Below are positions 54,065 to 64,000 of a stretch of 64,000 bases of DNA, piece by piece; position 1 is the first letter of the stretch; every line of letters begins with the position of its first letter. The notes beneath the pieces are model-generated. The model had not been told where the DNA came from and ran no database searches. It saw nothing but the letters and a program-made list of their open reading frames with translations. Both the position numbers and the translations under genes were made by a program. Source of the DNA: Leptasterias polaris (taxonomy: Eukaryota > Echinodermata > Asteroidea > Forcipulatida > Asteriidae); assembly GCA_037783415.1 (NCBI GenBank), contig JAZGTN010000026.1, positions 2,563,001 to 2,627,000 of the forward strand, written 5' to 3'.

Positions 54065-57000
54065 ATGAGTGACCCAGTGCAACCTCCTCCAACAGAGGCA
54101 CCCCCTCCTCCATATCCTGCATCTGACTACAAAAGCCCTGGTAATAAAACAAACTATTGTATATATTTATCTCGAAAAGCGAACTTAATCACTGTACTAG
54201 TCAAGAACCCGATGGAGAGAAGACAAGAAGGAAGTTTCAGTTTTTGATTTGTTAGGAAAACCCCAGAGAATTATTCCAGGGGAAACCCACGCCATCATGT
54301 ACGGACTGAAAACCCAATTCACATAGTGCCCCTGGCAAGAGTGGAAGCGGGCACTGCACCAACCTGATTGCCCTTGGGTTTGGGGTTGTTCACGGTGTGT
54401 TTTGTTGTATCTATAGGCCTATTCAGAGCTCAACTTTTGAAGCTCAGAATTTTCCCTGGACCAGAATTGTTTTTCTTTTTTGAAATGTCATGTGCTTACT
54501 CTATGGGAGAAGGTTTAATCTTCTCAACCCAACTGATTTATGAGAATATCTGAGAAAGTATGTAACAGTACATGATTTGTAAACAAAAAAACCTAACTAG
54601 GTACCAGGTACTAAGTTAGTACTAGGTGGGTAAACAAATTGTGCCAAAACACCTCGGGAACACTAAAACAAGAGGCTAGATATGGGTCACATTTAATATC
54701 AATCTTTATTTACGTGATCAAGAATAGTTTGTGGGCTTTTACAGGGCTCGAATTTAGGGGGGAAATCCACATGACCGCAGGGCTTGTAGCTCAAAACTTT
54801 TACTGGAGTCCGAATCAGAAATCTATTTACAAGACCAGAATCGAACTGAGAACCAAACTGAATATGTCAACTGGTTATTTGTGAACAAGCACTGAGAGAA
54901 GATTTATCTTATTAATCTTTTAGATGAGCATACTTTGATAAGTCAAGATAACTGTAAGATATTTAGCCATCCTCCTTTGTTTATTTATTTAGGATGATTA
55001 TACACAGTGAGGTATTGGATTGAAAAAACACAAGACCGCCAGCTTGTCCCGTGGTGTGTTTATAAGCATGACGCTAAATTCACTGACCTCGGGCCGCAGT
55101 CCAATGTTGATTTCAAGTCCTGTTTTGCTTTGATCAACCCGTTTGAAGTGCCATAAAATAAATGTATATGTTTATGATGCATGTGTAAGGGTGTACATGC
55201 ATTGTACATGAAGGCGTGATGGCACCTTATTGCTAGTTGTTTGTATTAGCAGGTGTGGAAAATAGATGTGCTTTCAAGATAATTGATTTGTATATGGCAT
55301 CATGTGCTTCCTCCATGCCAGAACTAACAATTGGTCAGTACATTGTGCAACCTTGTGTCTGTAGACATTACTTACGGATTATACTTGCATATATAAGCTA
55401 TTTGCCAGTAAGATGAATACTGTCTGTACAATGACTAGTCATAAATGACTGCTTAAATTTGAATTCCTTGACCTTGCACATTTCAGACATTGCAGGTAGG
55501 CATGATACTACACTAGTTATATAATATGGGACATTTTACATTGTGTATCATTTGTTAACAAAAAGAGTGACAAATAATAAACCACAAGGCACCCCCCCGA
55601 ACAAAGATATTGACAAAATAGGGAGACCGCCAACATAGGGCTAGATAGCTCAGTTGGTAGAGCGCCGGCACGTTAAACCGGAGGTCGTTGGTTCAAATCC
55701 CGCTCTAGTCAATTTTTCTTTGTTCAACCCAAAATCAAAAAGAGTGACCATACACATTCCAGGGCCTTTCCGGCAGGCAAGATTCTACACTGGTCATATG
55801 GGGAATTTTTAATTGTGTGTCATAATTTCCTCATAAATTCAAGAGTTATTAAATGTAACGGCTGAATAAGTTTTGAGGTGTGCCTCGTTCTTATCAACAG
55901 TTGATAAAAACAGACAGTGCATTCTCCATAAAATATAAGATTTATGATTTCTGCCATTGGGCTGGCTGTGTACAAATTATGCCTGCAGAAAGTCTCGAGA
56001 CTCTTTGGTTCTTTTTGTAAACATGTGATGTCACAGTTAACATAGAGACAGTTGCTATGTCTATGGAGACATTTGCTATGTCATATGGTTGGTTCATGGT
56101 TGGTTGCAGACTGCAGGCAAAACATTGCATTATATAAACAAGATGGTAAACACCCTCACTACAATTCCTGACTGAATGTGTATGGCACAATGATAACAGG
56201 CTCTGCCCATATGGAGGTTGCTATACAAAAGATTGCCCCTAACTATGTGACGTAGCAACTGTGTAAGTGTAATGAACTCAAATTTAATTAGTCACTCGCT
56301 GTGATTACACAAAGTCAATATATACCAGACATCATTTTAAACTAAAAATTATGTGTTATTACAGCATTAAAACAAAAGGTAACACAATTTAGGGGCAGGG
56401 TCTATTAGTTAAGTAGTGAGAAACTTAGCAGAAGCCATTCCCAACCAACTAAAGCGTAAAAGTTAAAACAGCTGTTCTTTTTCTGTCCAATTTGTTTTAG
56501 ATGGGAGTTGCCCACAACAGGAGCAGCCTGCATACCCACCACAGGGGCAGCCTGCATACCCACCACAGGGGCAGCCTGGGTACCCACCACAGGACCAGCC
56601 TGGGTACCCACCACAGGGGCAGCCAGGATACCCACCACAGGACCAGCCTGGGTACCCACCACAGGGGCAGCCTGGGTACCCACCACAGGGGCAGCCTGGG
56701 TACCCACCACAGGGCCAGCCTGGGTACCCACCACAGGGCCAGCCTGGGTACCCACCACAGGGCCAGCCTGGGTACCCACCACAGGGGCAGCCCGTAGCCA
56801 CCGTTGTAGTCAGTCAGCCAACTGTCACCACTGTGATTCAACAGATGTTTCGTGAGTTTCCAGTGCAGTGCCAGTGTCCCAACTGCCACAATCAGGTGAC
56901 ATCCCAAGTTTCTTACATAACTGGATCACTGGCCTATCTGCTGTGTTTACTCATGTTCGTCTTTGGGTAAGTTGGAACAGCTGTAAGAGCACATCTATCA

Positions 57001-58008
57001 TTCAAAACCATGAGGATGATATTGAATGGTCAAACAGTAGGAGGGTTGACTGTTTGATGTGTAAATGCATTCACCACATGATATCATATTACAGGCTGCA
57101 GTCCATCTACCAATCAAAACTATGTGGATGATATTAAAGGATCAGATGGTAGGAGGGTTGACTATGTACTTTGTAGATGCACTCACCACATTATACCATT
57201 TTGCAGGTGGAAGTCCGTCTGTTATTCAAAACCATGTAGATAATTTCAAATGGTCAGACAGTAGGAGGGTTGACTATGTAATGTGTGATGTATTCACCGC
57301 AAGATACCATATTGCTGGCTGCAGTGCATCTACCATTTCAAACCATGTAGATGATATTGAATGGTCAGGCCTGGTTAATGCCCCACCTATCTAGCTGTGT
57401 AACCCATTCCTGGAAGCGGGAGCATAACTTAAGCTTTTAGACAAAAACATACAAGCAACCAAACAAAAACAAACAACACAAGGGACACGTCTATGTAGGA
57501 TGTATTCCTTATTGTTAAAGGGTCTTTATACATTTGGTAATGACTCGGTTAGAAGTACAGCAGCTTTCGATAGTATAAAGCATTTTAAGAATCATTTCGC
57601 TTCAAAGTAATGTGGTTATGGAAAAATATATCGGGTTTTATGCCCCAAAATTTGAATCTGAGAAACGTTTCTGTCTCAGATTGTGTATTCCTATAGGGAT
57701 TTTTCTTCCTGCATGGACATATTCGCTCCGGTTTTTCGGCGATATCTCAAAAACGTAACCACCTTTTGAAGTCAAATTGAGACAGGTTCATTTTATTGTA
57801 TATATCTACGATTATATAGGATTAAAACATTCAAACGGTTCCAAAAACCAAAGGTATACTTTGCCTTGAATACAATGTTTTCTCTTCCACTGCTCTGCTT
57901 AGGTTGTGGTTGTGTTGCTTCTTACCATTCTGCATTGACAGCTGCCAGGACGCAATCCACACCTGCCCTGTGTGCAAGTATCAGCTAGGAGTGTACAGTC
58001 GCCTCTAG
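54065..58008 (+). CDS. LITAF-like: LITAF/SIMPLE-domain protein with octapeptide repeats
   Basis: Exons 54065-54140, 56501-56966 and 57903-58008 encode 215 aa. LITAF proteins are monotopic proteins of late endosomes and lysosomes that recruit NEDD4-type ligases and ESCRT factors. Seen: N-terminal APPPPYP with a PPxY motif; eleven octapeptides QP(G/A)YPPQ(G/D) at 34-121; then the C-terminal LITAF domain. That domain has a CQCPNC zinc knuckle, NQVTSQV, a hydrophobic stretch with [20 protein letters not shown], and a second knuckle HTCPVC followed by [10 protein letters not shown]. Typical LITAF proteins are ~160 aa; the repeats explain the extra length. A 9-nt microexon at 55487-55495 would fit in frame. 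A non-coding first exon is likely upstream. Confidence 0.93.
55487..55495 (+). other. Candidate 9-nt microexon in LITAF intron 1
   Basis: ACATTGCAG lies between a pyrimidine-rich acceptor (TGCACATTTCAG) and a good donor (GTAGGC). It keeps the frame and would add three residues (DIAD in place of D) at residue 26. Confidence 0.25.
55590..55735 (+). repeat. tRNA-like element with short inverted ends (tRNA part 55639-55711)
   Basis: The 73-nt core folds as a tRNA with acceptor GGCTAGA/TCTAGTC, D arm, anticodon stem CCGG/CCGG with GTT at the anticodon position, and B box GGTTCAAATCC. Just outside are GAACAAAGA (left) and TCTTTGTTC (right), a 9-bp inverted pair. The same flanks are present at 30501 and partly at 38990. 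LITAF intron 1, sense. Confidence 0.75.
56524..56787 (+). repeat. Eleven 24-bp coding repeats in LITAF exon 2
   Basis: Units follow CAGCCTGGGTACCCACCACA plus GGGG or GGAC. They encode QPGYPPQG/D. Near-identity at DNA level points to recent expansion, and length polymorphism is likely. Confidence 0.95.
56995..57370. repeat. ~115-bp minisatellite, about 3.3 units (LITAF intron 2)
   Basis: Each unit contains CAAAACCATG, GATGATATTGAATGGTCA, AGTAGGAGGGTTGACTATGT, CATTCACCACA and GGCTGCAGTCCATCTACCA. Copies begin near 57000, 57113, 57228 and 57348 and differ by 10-20 percent. Confidence 0.85.
57520..57870. repeat. Short interspersed element in LITAF intron 2
   Basis: AAAGGGTCTTTATACATTTG then GTAATGACTC and TCGATAGTATAAAGCATTTT; later GGCGATATCTCAAAAACGTA and CCAAAGGTATACTTTGCC. 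The opening matches 48151-48385. I associate this family with echinoderm genomes, from memory only. Confidence 0.6.
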
Positions 58009-58300
58009 ACTAACACCCAGATGAGGTAACTCCTTTACCCTTCACCCTAAGTTATACCTAGTGATACCCATTAGGGTGGCTTATCAGGGGATAACAAGTG
58101 TACTTACCAGTGACTTCATTTAGGCGCTTTCCTATAGAGGTAAGACATTATATTCCTTACATCCCAAGGGTGTAGTCAGGTGTCGGGATATTGTAAAAAG
58201 GGTGTCAACATTTTTGTATATAAATCTCTAACATAAAAGATAAATCAAGGTTTTTCAAATGTAAACAAGTATTTCCAGACATCTCTATGGCTTATACTAA

Positions 58301-58410
58301 AGCCCGGTTCATACGTCCTGCGAATCGAGTGCGAAGCGAATTCACAACGAAAACAGCTTGGCATTGAATTCGCTTCACTCAAAGCAGTCACAGGAAGTAT
58401 GAACCGGGCT
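58301..58410. mobile_element. 110-bp MITE with TAA target duplication
   Basis: AGCCCGGTTCATAC at the left and GTATGAACCGGGCT at the right are perfect inverses. GCGAAGCGAATTC and GAATTCGCTTC are mirrored inside. TAA flanks both ends (58298 and 58411). Confidence 0.9.
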
Positions 58411-58553
58411 TAATGGTGGGGGCGGTCTTGGGTCAGCCACCAAGTGATACGTCAAAAGCTACTCAAGCAACTTGGGAGAGCCGGGGCTGAACCAAGGTAA
58501 AGATTATCAATGCACCCAATGTTTACTTCTCAAAATGTAACAATATTACCACC

Positions 58554-59639
58554 CAACGGCGCACCCAGGATTATGTTTTTGGGGGGGCTCAAACCAATGT
58601 ATTGGGTGGGGTCCAGGAGCCGGCCTTACGGCCCCTGGTGGGGTCCAGGGGCTAAGCCCCGGTGGGGGTCCAGGGGGCAAAGCCCCCTGGAGCTCTGAGC
58701 TTCTGGCGTTTTAGGGGTGAAAAATCAAGCCTCTTTATGCATAAAATTAGAAAAAAACATACTTTTTAAGCACTTCTGATCCATATAAATCTTTTAAGTT
58801 TATTTAAAAAATTTCCTACCTACTTTTCATCACTGGGCGGCAAATTCCATGAATAAGTGGGCGGCAAACCCAGATCCTACAGATAAACCTTTGTTTTGCG
58901 AAAGTGGTGTCACATAATAATAATTTATATCAGATTACTGTTAAAAAATGAAATTATAAGTTTAACCAGAGCATAAATGTGATGTGTAATTTGGAAAGGG
59001 TAGGATTGCAGACCTTTTTAATCCCTGAACATAGCCGACTACAATGAAAAATGTGGAAAAGAAGCAATGCGTGATGATATTCATTTTGGATCTGGTACTA
59101 TGCATATTCATTAAAAACATCGCGGGTAAAAAAAACATTACTATCCGGCGTTTCTCAAATTCAAGTGTAGTACTATACAGGCAATCCATAAGGGGGAAAA
59201 ACCATTGAATGCCGGAACGACGTGACATATATTTTATCCTGGACAAATTAGCCCGTTGGTTTCAAATGCTTAATATGTTATTGTTGCAAGTTTAAACAAT
59301 TTACAAGGGAGTTGTCATAAAATGGTGTTCAAAATCTTTCACCTCGCACCTTGCGTTATCGAATCTCCCGTATAAAAGAGTAATTTTGGCAGGAAACAAA
59401 AAGGCGAATGGCAAAGGAAGAAATGAAAATACTGCCACCGGAAATAAAAACCAAAAGCTACACACACATTTGCGACTTTTCTCGGGGTTTTTTTCCTTCC
59501 CCTTCCTCCCCTCCCCCATTTTTTCTTTTTCTGTCTTTCCTTCCCTCTTCCTCCCCCGTTTTTTTAATAGTTTTTTTTTTTTTTGACCCTTTTGGGGGGG
59601 GCTCAAGCCCCCCGAGCCCCCCCCTTGGGTGCGCCGTTG
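58554..59639. mobile_element. hAT-like non-autonomous element (8-bp target duplication)
   Basis: It starts CAACGGCGCACCCA and ends GGGTGCGCCGTTG. TTACCACC (58546-58553) and TTACCGCC (59640-59647) flank it, an 8-bp duplication with one mismatch. Subterminal blocks are G-rich at the left (GGGGTCCAGGGG repeats) and C/G-rich at the right (GGCTCAAGCCCCCCGAGC). No transposase frame is visible in the 1,086 bp. Confidence 0.85.
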
Positions 59640-60668
59640 TTACCGCCTCTATTTTACCAATAACTTAAAGGTGTCACAGGGACCCAAACATGTTGCAATT
59701 GAGGAGGTACATTTAAACCATTGCCTAATAGGTACCCAGATAATTATGGAATACTACATGTACCCCTGTGACAAATAGTGACAACATGTGACATATATTA
59801 TCTTCTTGCATGATCAAGATTTCACATTGCTTTGTTGTAAATTTGGTATTTTTAGCATTTTAATCTTAGACAGAAATAATACTATACGTAACACTATTTC
59901 TTTTTTCCATTATGTGGTCGCAAAATTTAAAGCAACTGCTTAAGTCCACCTGTGCCTTATTTAATCGGCAAGTTGCCCAACTACCGCATTGATTGTTGCG
60001 CAAGTGAACTTACGCATTTTGTGTAAATTTTGGGTGAAATCGGTTACAGGCTGACATAAGAGGCTTCAGAGTGGCTGCAGAAGAAAAGGTCCGATATATT
60101 TACCTATCTTTTACAATATCGGTATCAAGAATAAATTGTATGGGTTTTTTTTGCATATATTATATTTTATAGATTTAAAAAACAGCATTGCTATTAATCT
60201 TTGATGTTTTATTATCATCATGAGCATTATTGGGTTTTATGTATTCAAAGTATTGGTTTATTTGAAATTGACAAACTAAAAAGGACAAATTTGTTATAAA
60301 AACTCCTTAAAAAATTCAGATTGGAAAGAGTCCTTAACTCTGTTCACCTTTAGAAGAGTACACTGTTTCAAACGCCAAGGCACTGCTTTATCTGTACCCT
60401 AGTTGTTAATATTATTTATTCGACCACAATACAAATAGAATAAATACAAGGCAAATCGAAGAACTATAAAACCAAAACAGAACAACAAAGCAAAATATGA
60501 AGGCCTAGCCTAAGAAACATACAGAGTAGTACAAAACAGATGATGACAGGAGGGGACCTAGACAAGCATGGAGAAAAGCAGAATTATTATCATGGGGGAA
60601 ATAAAAAATGAGTGTATGAACTTGAATGAGCATGCCAGTACGAAAAGTCAATCTGTAGAAGGACAAAA

Positions 60669-60842
60669 GAAAGTTGCCCAACAAAAGGACCGAACAAAAC
60701 TATGCGGGTCAGGGACAACAAAAGTAAACTAAATATTGTTGCTTGAAAGCATGTTTAATTCCACAGGCTTCCAAGCAACAGTAAATTAGTTGACTTTTGT
60801 TGTTCCTGACCTGCATAGGTCCTTTTGTTGGGTAACTTTTTT
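60669..60842. mobile_element. 174-bp inverted repeat element
   Basis: AAAGTTGCCCAACAAAAGGACC and GGGTCAGGGACAACAAAAG at the left are mirrored by CTTTTGTTGTTCCTGACC and GGTCCTTTTGTTGGG at the right. The loop is about 20 bp. No target duplication is clear. Confidence 0.75.
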
Positions 60843-61010
60843 CTCGGAACAAACCTTTCTCCCCAAAACAGAGTTAATTCAGATGTTTGTTCTTTCTTCC
60901 ATTACCCATACAAGGCGTATCTTACTTTAAAACCAAAAGAATGTTTACTGACAGTCTTTTATACGGGAACATAAAATGCCATCTGAGAATGGACAACTAG
61001 CATTTGACTT

Positions 61011-61203
61011 GGGCTCAATTTCATAGCCCTGCTTAAGCAGAAAATATTGCTGAACGGATTTCTGCTCAGCAAAATCAAGCAGGATAGTAGGCAAAAAGAG
61101 TACATTTGATATGGTATTTTGGCTGATGACCTGATTTTGGTAAGCAGAAATGTTTTGTGCTCAACACCTTTTTGTGTGTAAGCAGCAGGATGAAATTAGG
61201 CCC
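61011..61203. mobile_element. MITE family 1, 193-bp copy
   Basis: It runs from GGGCTCAATTTCATAGCCCT to GATGAAATTAGGCCC, with TGCTTAAGCA-type subterminal words and GGTATTTTGGCTGATGACC inside. Confidence 0.8.
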
Positions 61204-61644
61204 AATTATTGTATGTGCAGCTCAATACAACTTTTTTTATAAAGAATATTCAATTTCATTTGAAATAGTTAGTTCCTTTTATGGCTGTATTCAATTGACT
61301 ATTCTTTCTTTTTTACCTTTAAATATAAAAAGCTATATATCAGATCAGTGATATATCACTACTGAAGTTACCTGGTGGTATTGCGTAGCTATCAAATTAA
61401 AGTTGTTATGTAGCTTAATGAACTGGCACACGTCTATTAATAAGCCATTTGTGAGTTAGTTTTGAATAATGTCTGATACAATTACTTGCTTGATCAAAAG
61501 TTACCGCTTAAATTTTGGGTTGACACATAGGTGTGCGCTATGACTTGGTCTGTTATTTTGAATTCATATATTCAGTACTCTGATTGGTCAGTGTGTTGAG
61601 TGGGATTTAAACAGTGGATTTAACTTGGTTATATATAACATAAA

Positions 61645-61905
61645 TCAGGGTTAGATGTCACAAAGAGCTAAGATTGATCTCAACTGTTTTTGATTTAATA
61701 TTTGGTGATTTCTTATTTGGTGTTTGGCGGTGTCTACAATTTGGTTCTTTTTAATTTTATTGTTCCTCCATTTTTGTAAACATTTTAATGTGTGTAGCAT
61801 AAGGTATTTTTTAGATTGTCTATTTGTGTTGCTTAAGATTTTGAATGTTTTTTAACAGCTCTTTGATGCCGCTGCTTTTTGCGCTTTATAAATGGTGGCT
61901 ATTAA

Positions 61906-61936
<31 letters not shown>

Positions 61937-62420
61937 GTGTATCAATCTTAATTGCTAATCTTAAGTGTGATGTCACAATACAAAGCACTATGGTGTTATT
62001 GACTAGCCATCTTCTAAGGGGCAATTCAGAATAGTCAATGTTTAAAATTGTGATTTTTTTTGAGGGACCCATTGGACCCGCCCATTCCAAATTTAGTATT
62101 ATAAATATTGAATGGCTTCTTAATATAATCTATACACTGAAGAACAAAGTAATTACTCCCAACATCAGTAGTTTTTCGTGGTTTTCCTGGCTTAAACAAA
62201 CAACTTTGTAGTTTGATCAGGAATGAACTTGGTATTTTTTCTTCTTCTTCCTCGTTTGTTAAAATATATAAGTATTTTAATTTGTTTACCTGGATTTCGA
62301 TTTTCAGTTATTTCTTTCGACACACCCACCCACAATTTCGAAAAATAATATAAATCTTTTAACATTGACTATTCTGAATGACTCCTAATATGAATCTTAG
62401 TGCTTTATGAGATCAAGGCA
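61645..62420. mobile_element. MITE family 2 copy split by a LINE 3' tail
   Basis: GTCACAAAGAGCTAAGATTG (61658) is followed by a LINE 3' end, with TTTGCGCTTTATAAATGG and an ATT repeat (61720-61937). Then comes the MITE core in the other half, ATCAATCTTAATTGCTAATC and GATGTCACAATACAAAG. A further end, ATGAATCTTAGTGCTTTATG, is at 62390-62409 beyond unrelated sequence. Confidence 0.6.
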
Positions 62421-62500
62421 GGTGTACTTATTATAAAGTGCTACTTTGTTGCTGTCCAAGTATGACTATACAGCAATCCTTCACCGATCTTGTGTTTTCA

Positions 62501-62685
62501 AACATCGAGTTTTCGACTCGTGAGATCAAAACTAATTGTTTTACTCATTTCTCAAAAACTATAGCATTTAAAGCAAAAATATTTCAAAGGGAGTTTCCCA
62601 TCATGACCATCTTTATACCACGTAAGTTATGTGCAAATCTGTGAACATTTATATTTTTACTCTTACCCAATGTTACAAATACCCT
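62501..62685 (+). repeat. Dispersed ~180-bp repeat, copy B
   Basis: Nearly identical to 51886-52066: ACTCGTGAGATCAAAACTAA, TCATTTCTCAAAAACTATAG, AAAGGGAGTTTCCCATCATG, TATTTTTACTCTTACC. Confidence 0.8.
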
Positions 62686-63168
62686 TTAAGCCAGTAATAA
62701 TGCAAAGTAATTCCAGAATGGTGGTTAGAAAAATGTTTAAAACTGTAGTTCGGTATTTCACATTTTGTCAGGGAGACTCCTTGATAAAGCCAGTACAAGT
62801 TCAAGTCAATAAACAAATTTTTGTTATTAAGTGCCATTTCCTCTAACGGGCTTGTTTGACACTGCCTGGCAGGATACTCTTCAATCAATAGTATAAGATT
62901 CAACAAAAGAATATTTCAAAAACATGTCTCTTACATTAAGAAAGAAAACTTATTATCTCACTTCAAATTTCCATTTTTATTTTTATATGTTTCTTAACAA
63001 CTAAACGATTGTAATTAATGTACTATGTAATCTTTTAATGGTGTATTATTGTGAGGAAATAGTTCTTGTAAAACCATGATGTGCTCTTTACTTTTTCGGA
63101 AAAACAAATTATATCTTGATTTAATGTTTAATTGTAGATCTTGTGACTATTAACAGTGAGTGCTTTAT

Positions 63169-63871
63169 ATAGACTGTGCAAGTCTCGCGCGCATTCGAAC
63201 TTCCGGGACCATAGTGGTCCCAACCATATGGAGTTTTACGTTGGCAATATTTTTTTTCGTCAATTATTTTAGTTTAATGTAGTTTATAACCTAGAAAATT
63301 ATACATGTTGTTGGGAATGTAATACTAAGTGATAACAAAATATGAAAGTAAAACCAATCCAACAACATAACGAAGAAAACCCGAGAATTAAACTTGACCT
63401 CAGCTTCCGGTTATTGCAAAAAATTAAGAATGTTGTGCTCGCCTCCGGTCATAAAACTTATGTAAAAGCTTGTTTTGGATACGCGATTATAATCGCCAGA
63501 TGCTGTAATTGCAAAGCGAACCCTTTTCATTGCAGTCATGGTTGTTGGGGTGTCAGCATCCTCTTTAAACTGCGATACGGGTCAATTTTAAACCCGTTTG
63601 ACCATCACAAATCCGCGTAAGGGGTGTCTAAAAAGTTAACGTCAAGAAAGCATCCTTGGCCTTGTCCAAGAGTTTTAATTATTTTTCAATAATAATTAAC
63701 ACACTTTTGTGTATTTTTTCAAAAGCTAATACAAATTTCATCAAATTGTAATTATTTATTTTTGTTGTTCATTTTTAGTCATGAGATATAATTTAAAACA
63801 AAGAGTTTATTTCAGAAATAAAAATGTTCTTCGTTTGACGTGTTTTCTCGTTCGGATACGCGCGAGACTTG
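63169..63871. mobile_element. ~700-bp inverted-repeat transposon, right tip lost
   Basis: It matches 52495-53194 along its whole length, starting TAGACTGTGCAAGTCTCGCG. The right end stops at CGCGAGACTTG, missing the last ~10 bp of the terminal repeat. Confidence 0.85.
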
Positions 63872-64000
63872 TCAATTTGTTGGTTTTAAACTTGTCTCGA
63901 AGAGTTCTTTCATGACATGCGCCTTGCAGAGACCCAGTCCACACTGCACAAACTGGGGTGTCGCATAAATAGATACAAAAAATGAATCCAAATTTACATC

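Larger units (their letters stand above)
59648..64000. other. Repeat-rich region at the right edge without a recognised gene
   Basis: No coding exon is recognised. It holds MITE family 1 (61011-61203), an inverted repeat (60669-60842), a LINE 3' tail inside a split MITE (61645-62420), a dispersed repeat (62501-62685) and a large transposon copy (63169-63871). The LITAF 3' UTR may extend a little past 58008, before this region. Confidence 0.5.

Noticed and set aside
56405..56907. Several overlapping frames of 98-136 codons on both strands over the LITAF repeats
   Set aside because: A 24-bp repeat keeps all six frames open. Only the frame with QPGYPPQG joins the LITAF domain with correct splice phases.

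Overview
This is a eukaryotic, intron-rich, AT-rich window from a deuterostome invertebrate. The gene set and the style of the dispersed repeats (tRNA-headed SINEs, TA-rich MITEs, frequent AGGCCT words, a recurring short interspersed element I associate with sea stars) suggest an echinoderm, probably an asteroid. That placement is inference from memory, not from a search.

I can rebuild eight protein-coding genes with consistent GT-AG junctions and phases. From left to right: two tandem carbonyl reductase genes (CBR1-like, + strand, exons between 132-8041 and 9527-15015); two tandem two-exon genes for small two-pass membrane proteins with a PPxY tail (+, 18278-19737 and 22816-23857); survivin/BIRC5 (+, 27076-30699); CFAP184/CCDC96, an axonemal coiled-coil protein (-, 32432-39123); cytosolic thymidine kinase TK1 (+, 39463-46902); and a LITAF/SIMPLE-domain protein with an octapeptide repeat (+, 54065-58008). 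BIRC5 and CFAP184 converge. CFAP184 and TK1 diverge from a 339-bp shared promoter that holds a perfect E2F-type site. TK1 and BIRC5 are both proliferation genes. The rest is a mosaic of unrelated functions, as is normal for a metazoan locus.

The most notable protein-level observation is that the first carbonyl reductase copy keeps an intact reading frame and its cofactor-binding motifs but has lost both the catalytic Ser (now Gly142) and the catalytic Tyr (now Ser195). Its tandem neighbour keeps both.

Non-coding DNA is dominated by small inverted-repeat transposons. The third intron of the first carbonyl reductase copy holds a 4.1-kb nest of them. The empty site survives in the paralogous intron, and two members share a terminal motif and 6-bp target duplications. 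Other clear elements are a Mutator-like element with a 9-bp target duplication (16270-17087), a hAT-like element with an 8-bp duplication (58554-59639), a foldback in TK1 intron 1, a foldback in BIRC5 intron 1, an inverted tandem array (48397-49310), a tRNA-like unit present in three copies and a 233-bp tandem duplication of the TK1 terminal exon. No prokaryotic, CRISPR or viral system is visible.
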